Of a stretch of DNA of 64,000 bases, positions 54,894 through 61,720 are shown piece by piece. Numbering within the stretch: position 1 is the first letter of the stretch; every line of letters begins with the position of its first letter. This DNA comes from Solobacterium moorei (lineage in GTDB: Bacteria > Bacillota_I > Bacilli_A > Erysipelotrichales > Erysipelotrichaceae): assembly GCF_036323475.1 (NCBI RefSeq), contig NZ_AP028934.1, forward strand, positions 1,612,001 through 1,676,000. The letters run 5' to 3'. The position numbers were made by a program, and so were the translations under genes. The notes beneath the pieces were generated by a model. That model saw only the letters and a program-made list of their open reading frames with translations, had not been told where the DNA came from and ran no database searches.

Positions 54894-56813
54894 TTACATT
54901 ATCTTCTGAAACATATGCCGGATCTTGTCTAAACGGCTGTTCGGGCGGCGTGGCTGAAACACAGGCTCGCCGGAAGTTTCCTGATACCCTTTTAATTCTG
55001 TAATGCAGACACTTCTTCCATTTGTATAAAAATTCAAATCATTTCTATATTCACCAATACAACGGGCAGGGATTTCCCCCTTAAAAATAACTTCATCTTT
55101 TTCAAGTCTGGTTGATTCAATGATTGCGCAATACTTTGGTGCGTCATTATAAGCCCGTGAAAGATATTCCTGCGGTGCAAAAAGGGTAAAGGAAAGGTAT
55201 GGTTCCAACAGTTGTGTTCCTGCTTTTTTCAATGCCTGCTCCAACACGACAGGCGCAAGAAAACGAAAATCAGCGGGGGTGCTGACCGGGCTGTAATAAA
55301 CTCCATAATCAAAACAAATTTGGCAGTCTGTCACTCCCCAGCCATATAAGCCCTGCTCCATTCCATAACGCACACCCTCCATGACGGCATTTTGAAAACT
55401 TTGGTTTAAATAGCCGAGAGATACCTCGCTTTTATATTGTGTTCCGCTTCCAACAGGAAGCGGTGTTACAGTCAAACCAATAGATGCCCAAAACGGATTC
55501 GGCGGCACTTCAATATGAATCGTGTAGCTCGCTTTTTTTTGCGGTCTTTCCAGATAAATAACCGAAGGCTCTTTCATAGCCACGCCCACATGATATTTTT
55601 CTTCTAATAGCGAACAAATAACTTCTAACTGTACTTTTCCCAAAAAAGATAATATAATCTCATGTGTAACAGTATCAATGTCAAAATGCAAAAGAGGGTC
55701 TGTATCAGCAATCTCTGTGAGGGCATTTAACAGGGCTTCCCTTTGCTCCGGCTTTTGCGGCTCTACCGTTGTCCGAAGTAATGGCATGGGATTATCAATC
55801 CGTGTTTTGTGAGGCAGGAGTTTTTCATTTCCCAGAATGTCGTTCAGTTTCAAAGTATCATCAGCTAAAATAACAATTTCTCCCGGACAGGCATGGTCAA
55901 CCGGGACGATTTCACCATTTGACGGAATACACATTTCTGTAATCTTTATTTTTTCCTTTTTTGACAGCAGCAGGGTATCCCGTAAATGGAGCGTCCCATG
56001 ATACAGGCGTAAATAAGAAAGCCGTTTTTTCCGCTCTGTATACTCAACCTTAAAAACATATCCACATAATTCAGACTGAATATCGTCTGTTTCTGTAATG
56101 AAAGTTTCTGTAATCGCTTCAATCAGTTTTTCTGTTCCTAAATTGTCTTTTGCACTCCCATGATAAACAGGAAACAAAGAGCAGCATCTGGTTCTTTTGC
56201 ACTTTTCATATTGTAATTCCTGTATATCCAAAGAATCCTCTGCAACATATCGTTCTAATAGTTCATCGCTTCCGGAAATAATCATATCCCATTTGTCCAA
56301 ATCAGAAATATCGGTCATGGTTATCTTTGGCGACAGGGAAACCTCCTGCATGACAATCATATCACTGGTAAGTTTATCTTTAATGCTTTGGTAAACACGC
56401 CGCAGGTCGATCCCATTTTGGTCTATCTTATTTATAAAGATAATTGTCGGAATGTCCATTTTCTGAAGCGCATGGAATAATATACGGGTTTGTGCCTGTA
56501 CGCCGTCTTTTGCCGAAATGACTAAAACAGCTCCGTCAAGGACAGATAAAGAGCGGTATGCTTCGGTTAAAAAATCCATATGACCGGGAGTGTCCACGAT
56601 ATTGATTTTATAATCATTCCAGCAAAAAGAAGTAACCGCTGTCTGAATGGTAATTCCGCGCTGCCGTTCCAAAATCATAGTGTCTGTTCTTGTAGTTCCT
56701 TTATCCACGTTTCCTTGTTCCGCAATCGCTCCACTGGTGTACAGCAGGCTTTCCGTCAATGTTGTTTTTCCTGCGTCTACATGGGCGAGAATTCCAATAT
56801 TGATTATTTTCAT
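54894..56813 (-). CDS. tet(32): Tetracycline resistance ribosomal protection protein, Tet(32)-like
   Basis: 639 residues, the exact length of Tet(M)/(O)/(W)/(32). EF-G-like GTPase with AHVDAGKTT (P-loop), DTPGHMDF and NKID; domain IV loop [12 protein letters not shown]; end of C-terminal helix RHMFQKIM. It removes tetracycline from the ribosomal A site using GTP. Class-diagnostic differences from Tet(M), (O) and (W) occur throughout; by memory the central and C-terminal parts fit Tet(32) best, and a mosaic allele cannot be excluded. Expression is controlled by the leader attenuator upstream. Confidence 0.93.
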   Translation of the reverse strand: MKIINIGILAHVDAGKTTLTESLLYTSGAIAEQGNVDKGTTRTDTMILERQRGITIQTAVTSFCWNDYKINIVDTPGHMDFLTEAYRSLSVLDGAVLVISAKDGVQAQTRILFHALQKMDIPTIIFINKIDQNGIDLRRVYQSIKDKLTSDMIVMQEVSLSPKITMTDISDLDKWDMIISGSDELLERYVAEDSLDIQELQYEKCKRTRCCSLFPVYHGSAKDNLGTEKLIEAITETFITETDDIQSELCGYVFKVEYTERKKRLSYLRLYHGTLHLRDTLLLSKKEKIKITEMCIPSNGEIVPVDHACPGEIVILADDTLKLNDILGNEKLLPHKTRIDNPMPLLRTTVEPQKPEQREALLNALTEIADTDPLLHFDIDTVTHEIILSFLGKVQLEVICSLLEEKYHVGVAMKEPSVIYLERPQKKASYTIHIEVPPNPFWASIGLTVTPLPVGSGTQYKSEVSLGYLNQSFQNAVMEGVRYGMEQGLYGWGVTDCQICFDYGVYYSPVSTPADFRFLAPVVLEQALKKAGTQLLEPYLSFTLFAPQEYLSRAYNDAPKYCAIIESTRLEKDEVIFKGEIPARCIGEYRNDLNFYTNGRSVCITELKGYQETSGEPVFQPRRPNSRLDKIRHMFQKIM

Positions 56814-56846
56814 GTGATTGTCCTCCTTTTACAGCCCCAAAAGGGC

Positions 56847-57078
56847 ATAAAAATCCCCAGCAGTAAAATACTTTTACCACTGGGGATTATAATTTGCGGA
56901 CATACACATATACAGCATACACCTGTTTGTGATTGCTGTTTTTCGGATATGTCAAAATTGATAAGGCAAAAGTATTCTTAAATTGGGTACAAAAAACCAA
57001 GCCCCCACAAAAGGGACTATCATAATCCTTTGTTCCCACTATTTGATTATAGTTTTATTTAAGAATACCTTGCCGCAT
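56847..57078 (-). promoter_or_regulatory. tet transcription attenuator with MRQGILK leader peptide
   Basis: Leader ORF MRQGILK at 57055-57078 with AGGAG eight bases upstream. Its 3' part (57057-57068) can pair with 56972-56983 over 12 bases. A terminator stem AATCCCCAG/CTGGGGATT plus T-run lies at 56847-56888. This matches the tet(M)/tet(O)-type leader, in which drug-slowed leader translation favours readthrough. The TATAAT -10 at 57108-57113 is clear; the -35 is weak. Confidence 0.85.
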
Positions 57079-57107
57079 ATTTTTTACTCCTTTTTTGGAA
57101 TGATGCT

Positions 57108-57113
57108 ATTATA
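57108..57113 (-). promoter_or_regulatory. -10 box of the tet promoter
   Basis: Minus-strand TATAAT, 29 bases upstream of the leader ATG. The -35 region around 57131-57136 reads TTTCTT, a poor match. Confidence 0.6.
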
Positions 57114-57175
57114 TCACATTAGTTTTAGGAAAGAAAGTACCTAAAAGAAATTTTTCTTCCCCTTATATGTAACAA

Positions 57176-57418
57176 TCATACCGACTTTCTGGCGTTCAGA
57201 ATGGTTTCTGCTGTCTGCTGTGGTGTTTGGTTGGAATTGTCCAGCCAAAAGCCGATCCGTGGTGTTGTCTGCATAAATGTATCGTATAAGGTTTCAACCG
57301 TAAAGCCGGAATAGCCTGTTTTCTCCCTGTATCGTTCCCTTCCTTTTATTGTTTCCACATCTGGACAAAGAACGACAACCTCAACAGGGTATTTATGCGG
57401 CACAAAAAATATGTACAT
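57176..57418 (-). pseudogene. Fragment of a P-loop kinase-like protein (C-terminal part)
   Basis: 80 residues with VEVVVLCPDVETIKGRERYR, then EKTGYSGFTVETLYDTFMQT and GFWLDNSNQTPQQTAETIL. The C-P-D-x(3)-R-x-R and W-L-D-N-S pattern resembles the C-terminal half of small AAA/zeta-like or chloramphenicol-phosphotransferase-like kinases. No Walker A precedes it, so it is truncated. A fragment of this kind is a likely relic of the locus where tet was captured. Confidence 0.5.
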
Positions 57419-57643
57419 GTAACTAATTCAACACATTTATAATTTGAATAGGGACATTATAGCATTTACTAAATACAAATTCAATGTATACGGAAATAAA
57501 GATATAAGGAGTGGGAAGGATTCCGCCGTAGTCGGCATTGTAGGAAAATCCAAAAGTTTAGATTTTCCCACAATGCTTATCTTTTGGTCTTTGGTTCGGA
57601 ATAGTGTAGTGCTGGCGGTCTATCTCTTGTTTTCGGTTGCTTG
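57419..57643. other. IME1 right-end noncoding region with inverted repeat
   Basis: No supported gene. A stem CATTGTAGGAAAATC/GATTTTCCCACAATG (57536-57575, one mismatch) lies about 70 bases from the terminal repeat; it could be a recombinase or regulator site. Confidence 0.5.
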
Positions 57644-57663
57644 CTTCCTTACCGCACATGAGC
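57644..57663 (-). repeat. IME1 right terminal inverted repeat
   Basis: Minus strand GCTCATGTGCGGTAAGGAAG, 17 of 20 identical to the left end. The TAA within it stops the truncated Maff2 frame. Confidence 0.82.
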
Positions 57664-57789
57664 ATTTGCACCCGGATTGTCATTACCATAACCTTCCATC
57701 AGGTTAATAACGCCCCATGCTCCAAGTCCTGCACCTACTGCCATAACTAAAATCTTTAATACATTTACTGCCTGTGTAAAAAATTCCAT
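57649..57789 (-). pseudogene. maff2, 5' half running into IME1
   Basis: Reads MEFFTQAVNVLKILVMAVGA, then GLGAWGVINLMEGYGNDNPG, then ANAHVR from IME1 sequence and a stop, 46 codons in all. The native part is the first membrane helix and loop of Maff2, a two-helix VirB2-like small protein of the ICE channel. The second helix is at 45908-46000. GGAGG lies upstream of the ATG. Confidence 0.9.
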
Positions 57790-57792
57790 AAT

Positions 57793-58104
57793 TTATTCCT
57801 CCTCGTGTTCTTCTTTCTTTTCAATCTTGTTGTATGACTTCACAACAAAGTTTTTGTAAGTCTTTCCATCTTTTTCACGCTTCTTAAAGTATCCAAAGAT
57901 ATGGATCAAATCGCCTTTTTCAAAGGCTTTTGCTGTTTCTGACTTTTCACCATAGGCTGCACAATTGATATATTCCTTGCCTTTCCCATACTTTTTTACA
58001 AGCGTAAAGTTTACAACTTCAACCGTTTCTCCCTCTTTGTCAAAACTTGAAAAAGTTGGTTCTGCCAATAAGTTGGCATTGATGTTAATCATTTCTTGCT
58101 TCAT
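57793..58104 (-). CDS. SSB-like OB-fold protein
   Basis: 103 residues with MININANLLAEPTFSSFD, VVNFTLVKKYGKGKEYINCA and GDLIHIFGYFKKREKDGK, an SSB/PriB-like OB fold without the usual acidic C-terminal tip. It is a paralogue of the OB domain at 22996-23655 (shared N-F-(S/T)-x-V and N-C-x-A-Y-G-E-K-S). It lies 3 bases before maff2 and behind a strong leader hairpin. Confidence 0.8.
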   Translation of the reverse strand: MKQEMININANLLAEPTFSSFDKEGETVEVVNFTLVKKYGKGKEYINCAAYGEKSETAKAFEKGDLIHIFGYFKKREKDGKTYKNFVVKSYNKIEKKEEHEEE

Positions 58105-58127
58105 TAAAAATTTCTCCTTTTCTTTTC

Positions 58128-58164
58128 AAAAAAAAGCGACTGGAGTTTTTTCTTTTCCAATCGC
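58128..58164 (-). terminator. Leader hairpin before the ssb-like gene
   Basis: Minus-strand AGCGATTGGA/TCCAGTCGCT stem followed by eight T residues, then AAAGGAG and the ATG. It ends 24 bases before the start codon. Confidence 0.8.
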
Positions 58165-58235
58165 TGATACTCTTGCTATTTAGTTTTCCTTAGTGGGACT
58201 TCTTATCCTTACCATCTTTCCTCCTGATTTTGAGT

Positions 58236-58273
58236 AATAAAAAGCAGCAAATCTATGTTCTTTAGACTTACTG
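58236..58273 (-). terminator. Terminator overlapping the virD4 stop codon
   Basis: Minus-strand GCAGTAAGTCT pairs with AGATTTGCTGC (two G-U pairs) and runs into TTTTT. The TAA stop of virD4 is part of the stem. The sequence is close to the IME1 terminator at 52449-52486. Confidence 0.75.
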
Positions 58274-59080
58274 CACTCTTGTAATAACCGTTTCTCTATT
58301 TAATTTTGCTTTCCCTTTTCTCTTGATATATTCCTCAATATCAAAGGCATTTTTCTTATTAAAATCTTCAAGTAACTTGTAATTCTTATGCTTTGTAATA
58401 TCAAATTTATCTGATAAAAACGGTCTTACACCTCGAAGCTGAAAAATACATTTACTTCCATCCATAACCGTTATTTCGTCTTGGCTCATCAGCTCCTTTC
58501 CTGTCTTTTGATAATTGAGTCCATAACTATTAGCATTGGAGCGTGTTTCAGAAGTGTTATATAGATCTATTGTTTCCTTTCCAAGCGTTTCTGATAGCTC
58601 TTTAAGTGTTGTTTTCTCCTTTCCACCCAAGAATAGCGTGCTATCACAGTTACCTACAATCGTATCTGCATTGTCCTTGTAGATTGCCTTTAGCTGAGAT
58701 TGTGCCTGAAGAATTATACTTGCTGAAATTTCTCTTGAACGGATTGTCGCAATCAATTTCTCAAACTTTGGAATTAAGCCTATATTTGCAAACTCGTCAA
58801 GCAAGCACCTTACATGAACAGGTAATCTTCCTCCATACTCATCATCTGCCTTATCACAAAGTAGATTAAATAACTGTGAGTACATGATAGACACCACAAA
58901 GTTAAAAGTATCATCTGTATCGGAGATAATAACAAAAAGTGCTGTCTTTCTATCTCCAAGAGTATCAAGCTCAAGTTCATCTTCTTTCATCAAGTCCCTA
59001 AGTTCCTGAATATCAAAAGGAGCAAGTCTTGCCCCACATGAAATAAGAATAGACTTTGCTGTTTTTCCTGTAACAAGTTG
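58268..59080 (-). pseudogene. VirD4/TcpA-like coupling protein, 5' part lost
   Basis: About 270 residues remain of a family usually near 600. The frame starts abruptly with QLVTGKTAKSILISCGARLA and keeps Walker B VRCLLDEFANIG, ILQAQSQLKAIYKDNADTIV and the C-terminal region. The N-terminal membrane anchor and the Walker A region are absent, and a TGA lies immediately upstream of the frame. An internal ATG at 58993 could yield a 241-residue product, but it would lack nucleotide binding. The loss coincides with the junction to the second mobilizable element. Confidence 0.85.
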
Positions 59081-59091
59081 TCAAGGACTTT

Positions 59092-59277
59092 CTAATCATT
59101 TTTATGAGGTTTTTTATCTTTTTCTCGCTCCATTTCTCTAAGCATTATCCTTTTCAATTTATCTTGCATAGTTTCAGTCGCATTTTCATTAAAATGGACA
59201 ATAACCTCATAAGTTACTTTTCCAATCTTCTTTATAGTCTTTGTTCCTGTATTATGTTCATTTTTATTTTCGTGCAT
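59092..59277 (-). CDS. TnpW-like small protein
   Basis: 61 residues: MHENKNEHNTGTKTIKKIGK, then VTYEVIVHFNENATETMQD and LKRIMLREMEREK. The I-G-x-x-x-Y-x-V-x-V-H-F-x-E-x-(A/S)-x-E-T-x-x-D-K pattern is the TnpW core. It lies 11 bases from the truncated virD4 frame and has a strong leader hairpin upstream. Confidence 0.72.
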   Translation of the reverse strand: MHENKNEHNTGTKTIKKIGKVTYEVIVHFNENATETMQDKLKRIMLREMEREKDKKPHKND

Positions 59278-59303
59278 ATTATTTTCCTCCTATTAGTTGC
59301 AAT

Positions 59304-59337
59304 AAAAAAAGACGATAGAGTTTTATTTCTACCGCCT
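59304..59337 (-). terminator. Leader hairpin before the TnpW-like gene
   Basis: Minus-strand AGGCGGTAGA pairs fully (two G-U pairs) with TCTATCGTCT, followed by seven T residues. It ends about 27 bases upstream of the ATG and just before TAGGAGG. Confidence 0.8.
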
Positions 59338-59386
59338 TTCACAAGTCTTATAGCTATTCATTTAATAACGCTTTACCATTTACATA

Positions 59387-60394
59387 TTAAATTTTCAAAT
59401 CCTTATTGTTCAGCATTCCGCCAAACATCGTATGATACATATCCTTGGAAGATTCCTCTATCTTTGTAATACTTGATATTTTATTTCCTGCATCTTTTGA
59501 TGATGCTCCGCAAAGATAAAAGGCTTCATTTTCTGTTCCATAGTCAATAGCAATATACCTATCGTGATATTTTTTCCCTGCGACTTTCATCTTAAGATTG
59601 ATATTAGGGTAATCTTTTCTAAAATCGTTTAGGATATTTTTTGTCAGCATATCCTTGTTTTTCACATTGTCGCTAAAGACTATAATTTCAACATTGTCTT
59701 TTGCAGCCCTTAATAATTCTAAGGTTTTCAAGCCTATATAGTTGTCTATCACATAAATACTTTTCTTTGCAGACTTATATATTTTGGTATAGGCAACATC
59801 TGCTTCAATCTTATCTCCGTTCATTAAAAGGAAATGCTTGTATGTGTCCGGATCTATAAAATTATCCATAACCTTTTTCAAATCTTCTTTTGTAGCCATT
59901 TGCGACTTTATTTCAGCTATATCCTTTGTGTTTTGATTTGTCTGTACTGCTATTTGAACTAATTCTTTTGAACCGATAAAATCTTGGTTTTCTATGATAA
60001 AATCTTTCATTTGCTTAAATGTTCTAACTAAAGCTCTACTTTGCCTAACAGCAAGTTCACCTCTTAGTACAGTCATAAGCATATAGATTCCTTGTTCTGT
60101 AAAGGCATAAGGATTGTATTTAATATTACTTCCTCTACCAGTCCCTCTGTTCAAGGTGAAATTTTTGCACCTTGAAAGTTCTACCATTTCTTCGTCCGTT
60201 AATTGGAACATGAAGTCTTCACCTTCAAATTTTTCTGCGTTGTTTTTCACCTGTCTATTAAAGTTTTTAGTTTCATACCCATATATTTCGGCTAAATCTG
60301 AATCAAGCATTACTTTTTGCCCACGAATAAAATATATTTTTTCTTGTATAGTTTTATTATCCACAATAACGATCTCTCTGTTTTCTTCTGCCAT
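59387..60394 (-). CDS. ORF6N-domain protein with PLD-like C-terminal domain
   Basis: 335 residues. The N-terminal ORF6N domain (KVMLDSDLAEIYGYETKNFN, then RQVKNN and DFMFQLTDEE) is a phage antirepressor-type DNA-binding fold. A helical middle part precedes a C-terminal region (~200-320) with IYVIDNYIGLKTLELL, VEIIVFSDN and YHDRYIAIDYG, plus LCGASSKDAGNKISS, matching a single PLD-type half-site (H-x(n)-D). Such fusions are common in element and prophage cargo and may regulate or act in defence. Confidence 0.8.
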   Translation of the reverse strand: MAEENREIVIVDNKTIQEKIYFIRGQKVMLDSDLAEIYGYETKNFNRQVKNNAEKFEGEDFMFQLTDEEMVELSRCKNFTLNRGTGRGSNIKYNPYAFTEQGIYMLMTVLRGELAVRQSRALVRTFKQMKDFIIENQDFIGSKELVQIAVQTNQNTKDIAEIKSQMATKEDLKKVMDNFIDPDTYKHFLLMNGDKIEADVAYTKIYKSAKKSIYVIDNYIGLKTLELLRAAKDNVEIIVFSDNVKNKDMLTKNILNDFRKDYPNINLKMKVAGKKYHDRYIAIDYGTENEAFYLCGASSKDAGNKISSITKIEESSKDMYHTMFGGMLNNKDLKI

Positions 60395-60466
60395 GAATGC
60401 ACCTCCAACATTATCTAAATATCCTTTTCCAATTTGCTATGCAGTGCGTAGCTATTTGAATAAGTC

Positions 60467-60790
60467 TTATATTTTTTTGTATTTTTCTACTCCACCTTCA
60501 GCTTTTCCGATGTGTTCCACATTTTTTACAAGTCTCTTATTTACATTTTCGTAAAACCATCTGCCAATCAATGCCGGAGGTGTTGCGATTAACTCTCTCA
60601 AAACAAATTCTTTGCCCTTCGGTAAAGAGCTAATTTTGTTTAATAAGGTAGTATATAAGTCAGCATAGCTTGTATTTTTTTGTAAACTGCTACACTTACA
60701 ATATTCAGTAACGCTTGGGAAACCTCCCTCTATTGCTTTTTTAGTTAAAATTTTCAGTTCTTCATCGTTTACTGTAAATTGAATTCGCAT
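60467..60790 (-). CDS. RHH-like DNA-binding protein with DUF1413 domain
   Basis: 107 residues. N-terminal IQFTVNDEELKILTKKAIEG has ribbon-helix-helix character. C-terminal LPKGKEFVLRELIATPPALI, then GRWFYENVNKRLVKNV and YKKI fits DUF1413. Proteins of this type accompany mob genes and may be element repressors or relaxosome helpers. 60791-60971 holds no gene. Confidence 0.6.
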   Translation of the reverse strand: MRIQFTVNDEELKILTKKAIEGGFPSVTEYCKCSSLQKNTSYADLYTTLLNKISSLPKGKEFVLRELIATPPALIGRWFYENVNKRLVKNVEHIGKAEGGVEKYKKI

Positions 60791-60971
60791 TTATATATCC
60801 TCTCTTTATAACTGAGTTTATTATCATATCACTGTCATTTTATCATAAATACGATGATTTTTCCATACTGCAATTTTAAGCCCTCACATGATGTTTTCAC
60901 ACTTAGCTATATTCTGATACCTCTTTTGCCATTAACGCTCTAAAAAAGCCTCTCCACCGTCTTATATGAGA

Positions 60972-61718
60972 TTATAAATGTTCTCCATTGTCATAATCTT
61001 CAAGGGTATATACTGTTGATTTACTACACTCCTTTAATTTCCCTTTATCTTGTTCATACCAATGAATTAAGGTCGCATAATGGTCTTTGTAGTTTCTTCC
61101 TGTGCTTTGCATATAAGTCGAAAGCTTTTCTATCATTTTCTCCCTATGACCTTGCATTTTATCCTTTAACTTTCCATATTCTTCATCTGTTAAGGAAACA
61201 TTTTTATATTCTCCGTAAAAAACGGGGGATATTTTTTCTATCTCCCCCTCTTTTTCTAACTCTATATCTATTTCTTTCTCTATATCTCCGTTGCAATTTT
61301 GTTGCAAAAGGTTGCAATGTGTTGCATTAGTGTTGCATTGCAACGCTTTTTGTCCTCTCGATTTTCTCGAACGCCTTGTAGACGCTGTTTCTGAACCTAT
61401 AAGACTTGGGATTTCTGTTAAAAAATACTCGTCATTTTCTGTGATTATCTCCATCAATCCTTGTGCCATAAGATAGTTCACTATAACCATTACATCATCT
61501 TCCGTTTCATCAATCGTTAAGGCAAGCTCTTTGATAAAGTCTGTTTCTACTCCATCATAATACAGCTTCCCACTATCTTTTAAGCTAAGTAAAAGCAATT
61601 TAAGATAAATGATTGTATAGGTATCTCCTCCTGATATTTTTCTTAGCCTTTTGATTCTCTTATCTGTAAAAAAATCTTCTTTCAATTTTAACCAATAGTA
61701 TCTTCTGTTGTCTGCCAT
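60972..61718 (-). CDS. IME2 replication initiator (replisome organizer type)
   Basis: 248 residues starting MADNRRYYWLKLKEDFF, homologous to the IME1 initiator in both domains. Winged-helix N-terminus, Glu-rich linker IDIELEKEGEIEK, C-terminal domain YGEYKNVSLTDEEYGKLKDK. A stretch coding QCNTNATHCNLLQQNCNG overlaps phased DNA repeats. The start is 2 bases after the MobL stop codon. Confidence 0.82.
   Translation of the reverse strand: MADNRRYYWLKLKEDFFTDKRIKRLRKISGGDTYTIIYLKLLLLSLKDSGKLYYDGVETDFIKELALTIDETEDDVMVIVNYLMAQGLMEIITENDEYFLTEIPSLIGSETASTRRSRKSRGQKALQCNTNATHCNLLQQNCNGDIEKEIDIELEKEGEIEKISPVFYGEYKNVSLTDEEYGKLKDKMQGHREKMIEKLSTYMQSTGRNYKDHYATLIHWYEQDKGKLKECSKSTVYTLEDYDNGEHL
61232..61341. 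other. Putative origin inside rep gene: pyrimidine tract plus five phased GTTGCA repeats
   Basis: GTTGCA begins at 61290, 61301, 61311, 61321 and 61332, spacings of 11, 10, 10 and 11 bases, i.e. one helical turn each. An inverted copy TTGCAAC follows. A pyrimidine-rich run (61232-61289) precedes it. The arrangement parallels 49125-49211 in the IME1 initiator gene. Confidence 0.6.
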
Positions 61719-61720
61719 TT

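Larger units (their letters stand above)
46001..57667 (-). mobile_element. IME1: serine-recombinase mobilizable element carrying tet
   Basis: Inserted in maff2 between codons for NPGA and KSQG. Ends are defined by terminal inverted repeats (46002-46021; 57644-57663) and by restoration of the Maff2 frame. It encodes recombinase, TnpW, DnaC, RepA, MobA, MobC, HTH and sigma-like proteins in a GC-rich backbone, then a methyltransferase, XRE and tet in AT-richer cargo. It has no type IV secretion genes, so it needs a helper ICE. I recall reports of mobilizable elements that target maff2 in related ICEs. Confidence 0.88.
3279..59080. mobile_element. SNF2/Maff2-type (Tn1549-like) ICE, interrupted
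   Basis: The gene set integrase, sigma-like factor, MobC/relaxase, SSB, methylase-helicase, TopB, DUF4366, DUF4315, NlpC/P60, VirB4, PrgI, VirB6-like, Maff2, SSB, VirD4 is diagnostic for this conjugative family. The conjugation block is collinear on the minus strand. IME1 splits maff2, and virD4 is cut at 59080 by a second element. The ICE's right end is not in the window; 59080 is only where its recognisable sequence stops. Confidence 0.85.

Noticed and set aside
57444-57707. 87-residue plus-strand ORF across the IME1/maff2 junction
   Set aside because: It spans the element boundary and the maff2 coding strand, so it is created by the insertion.
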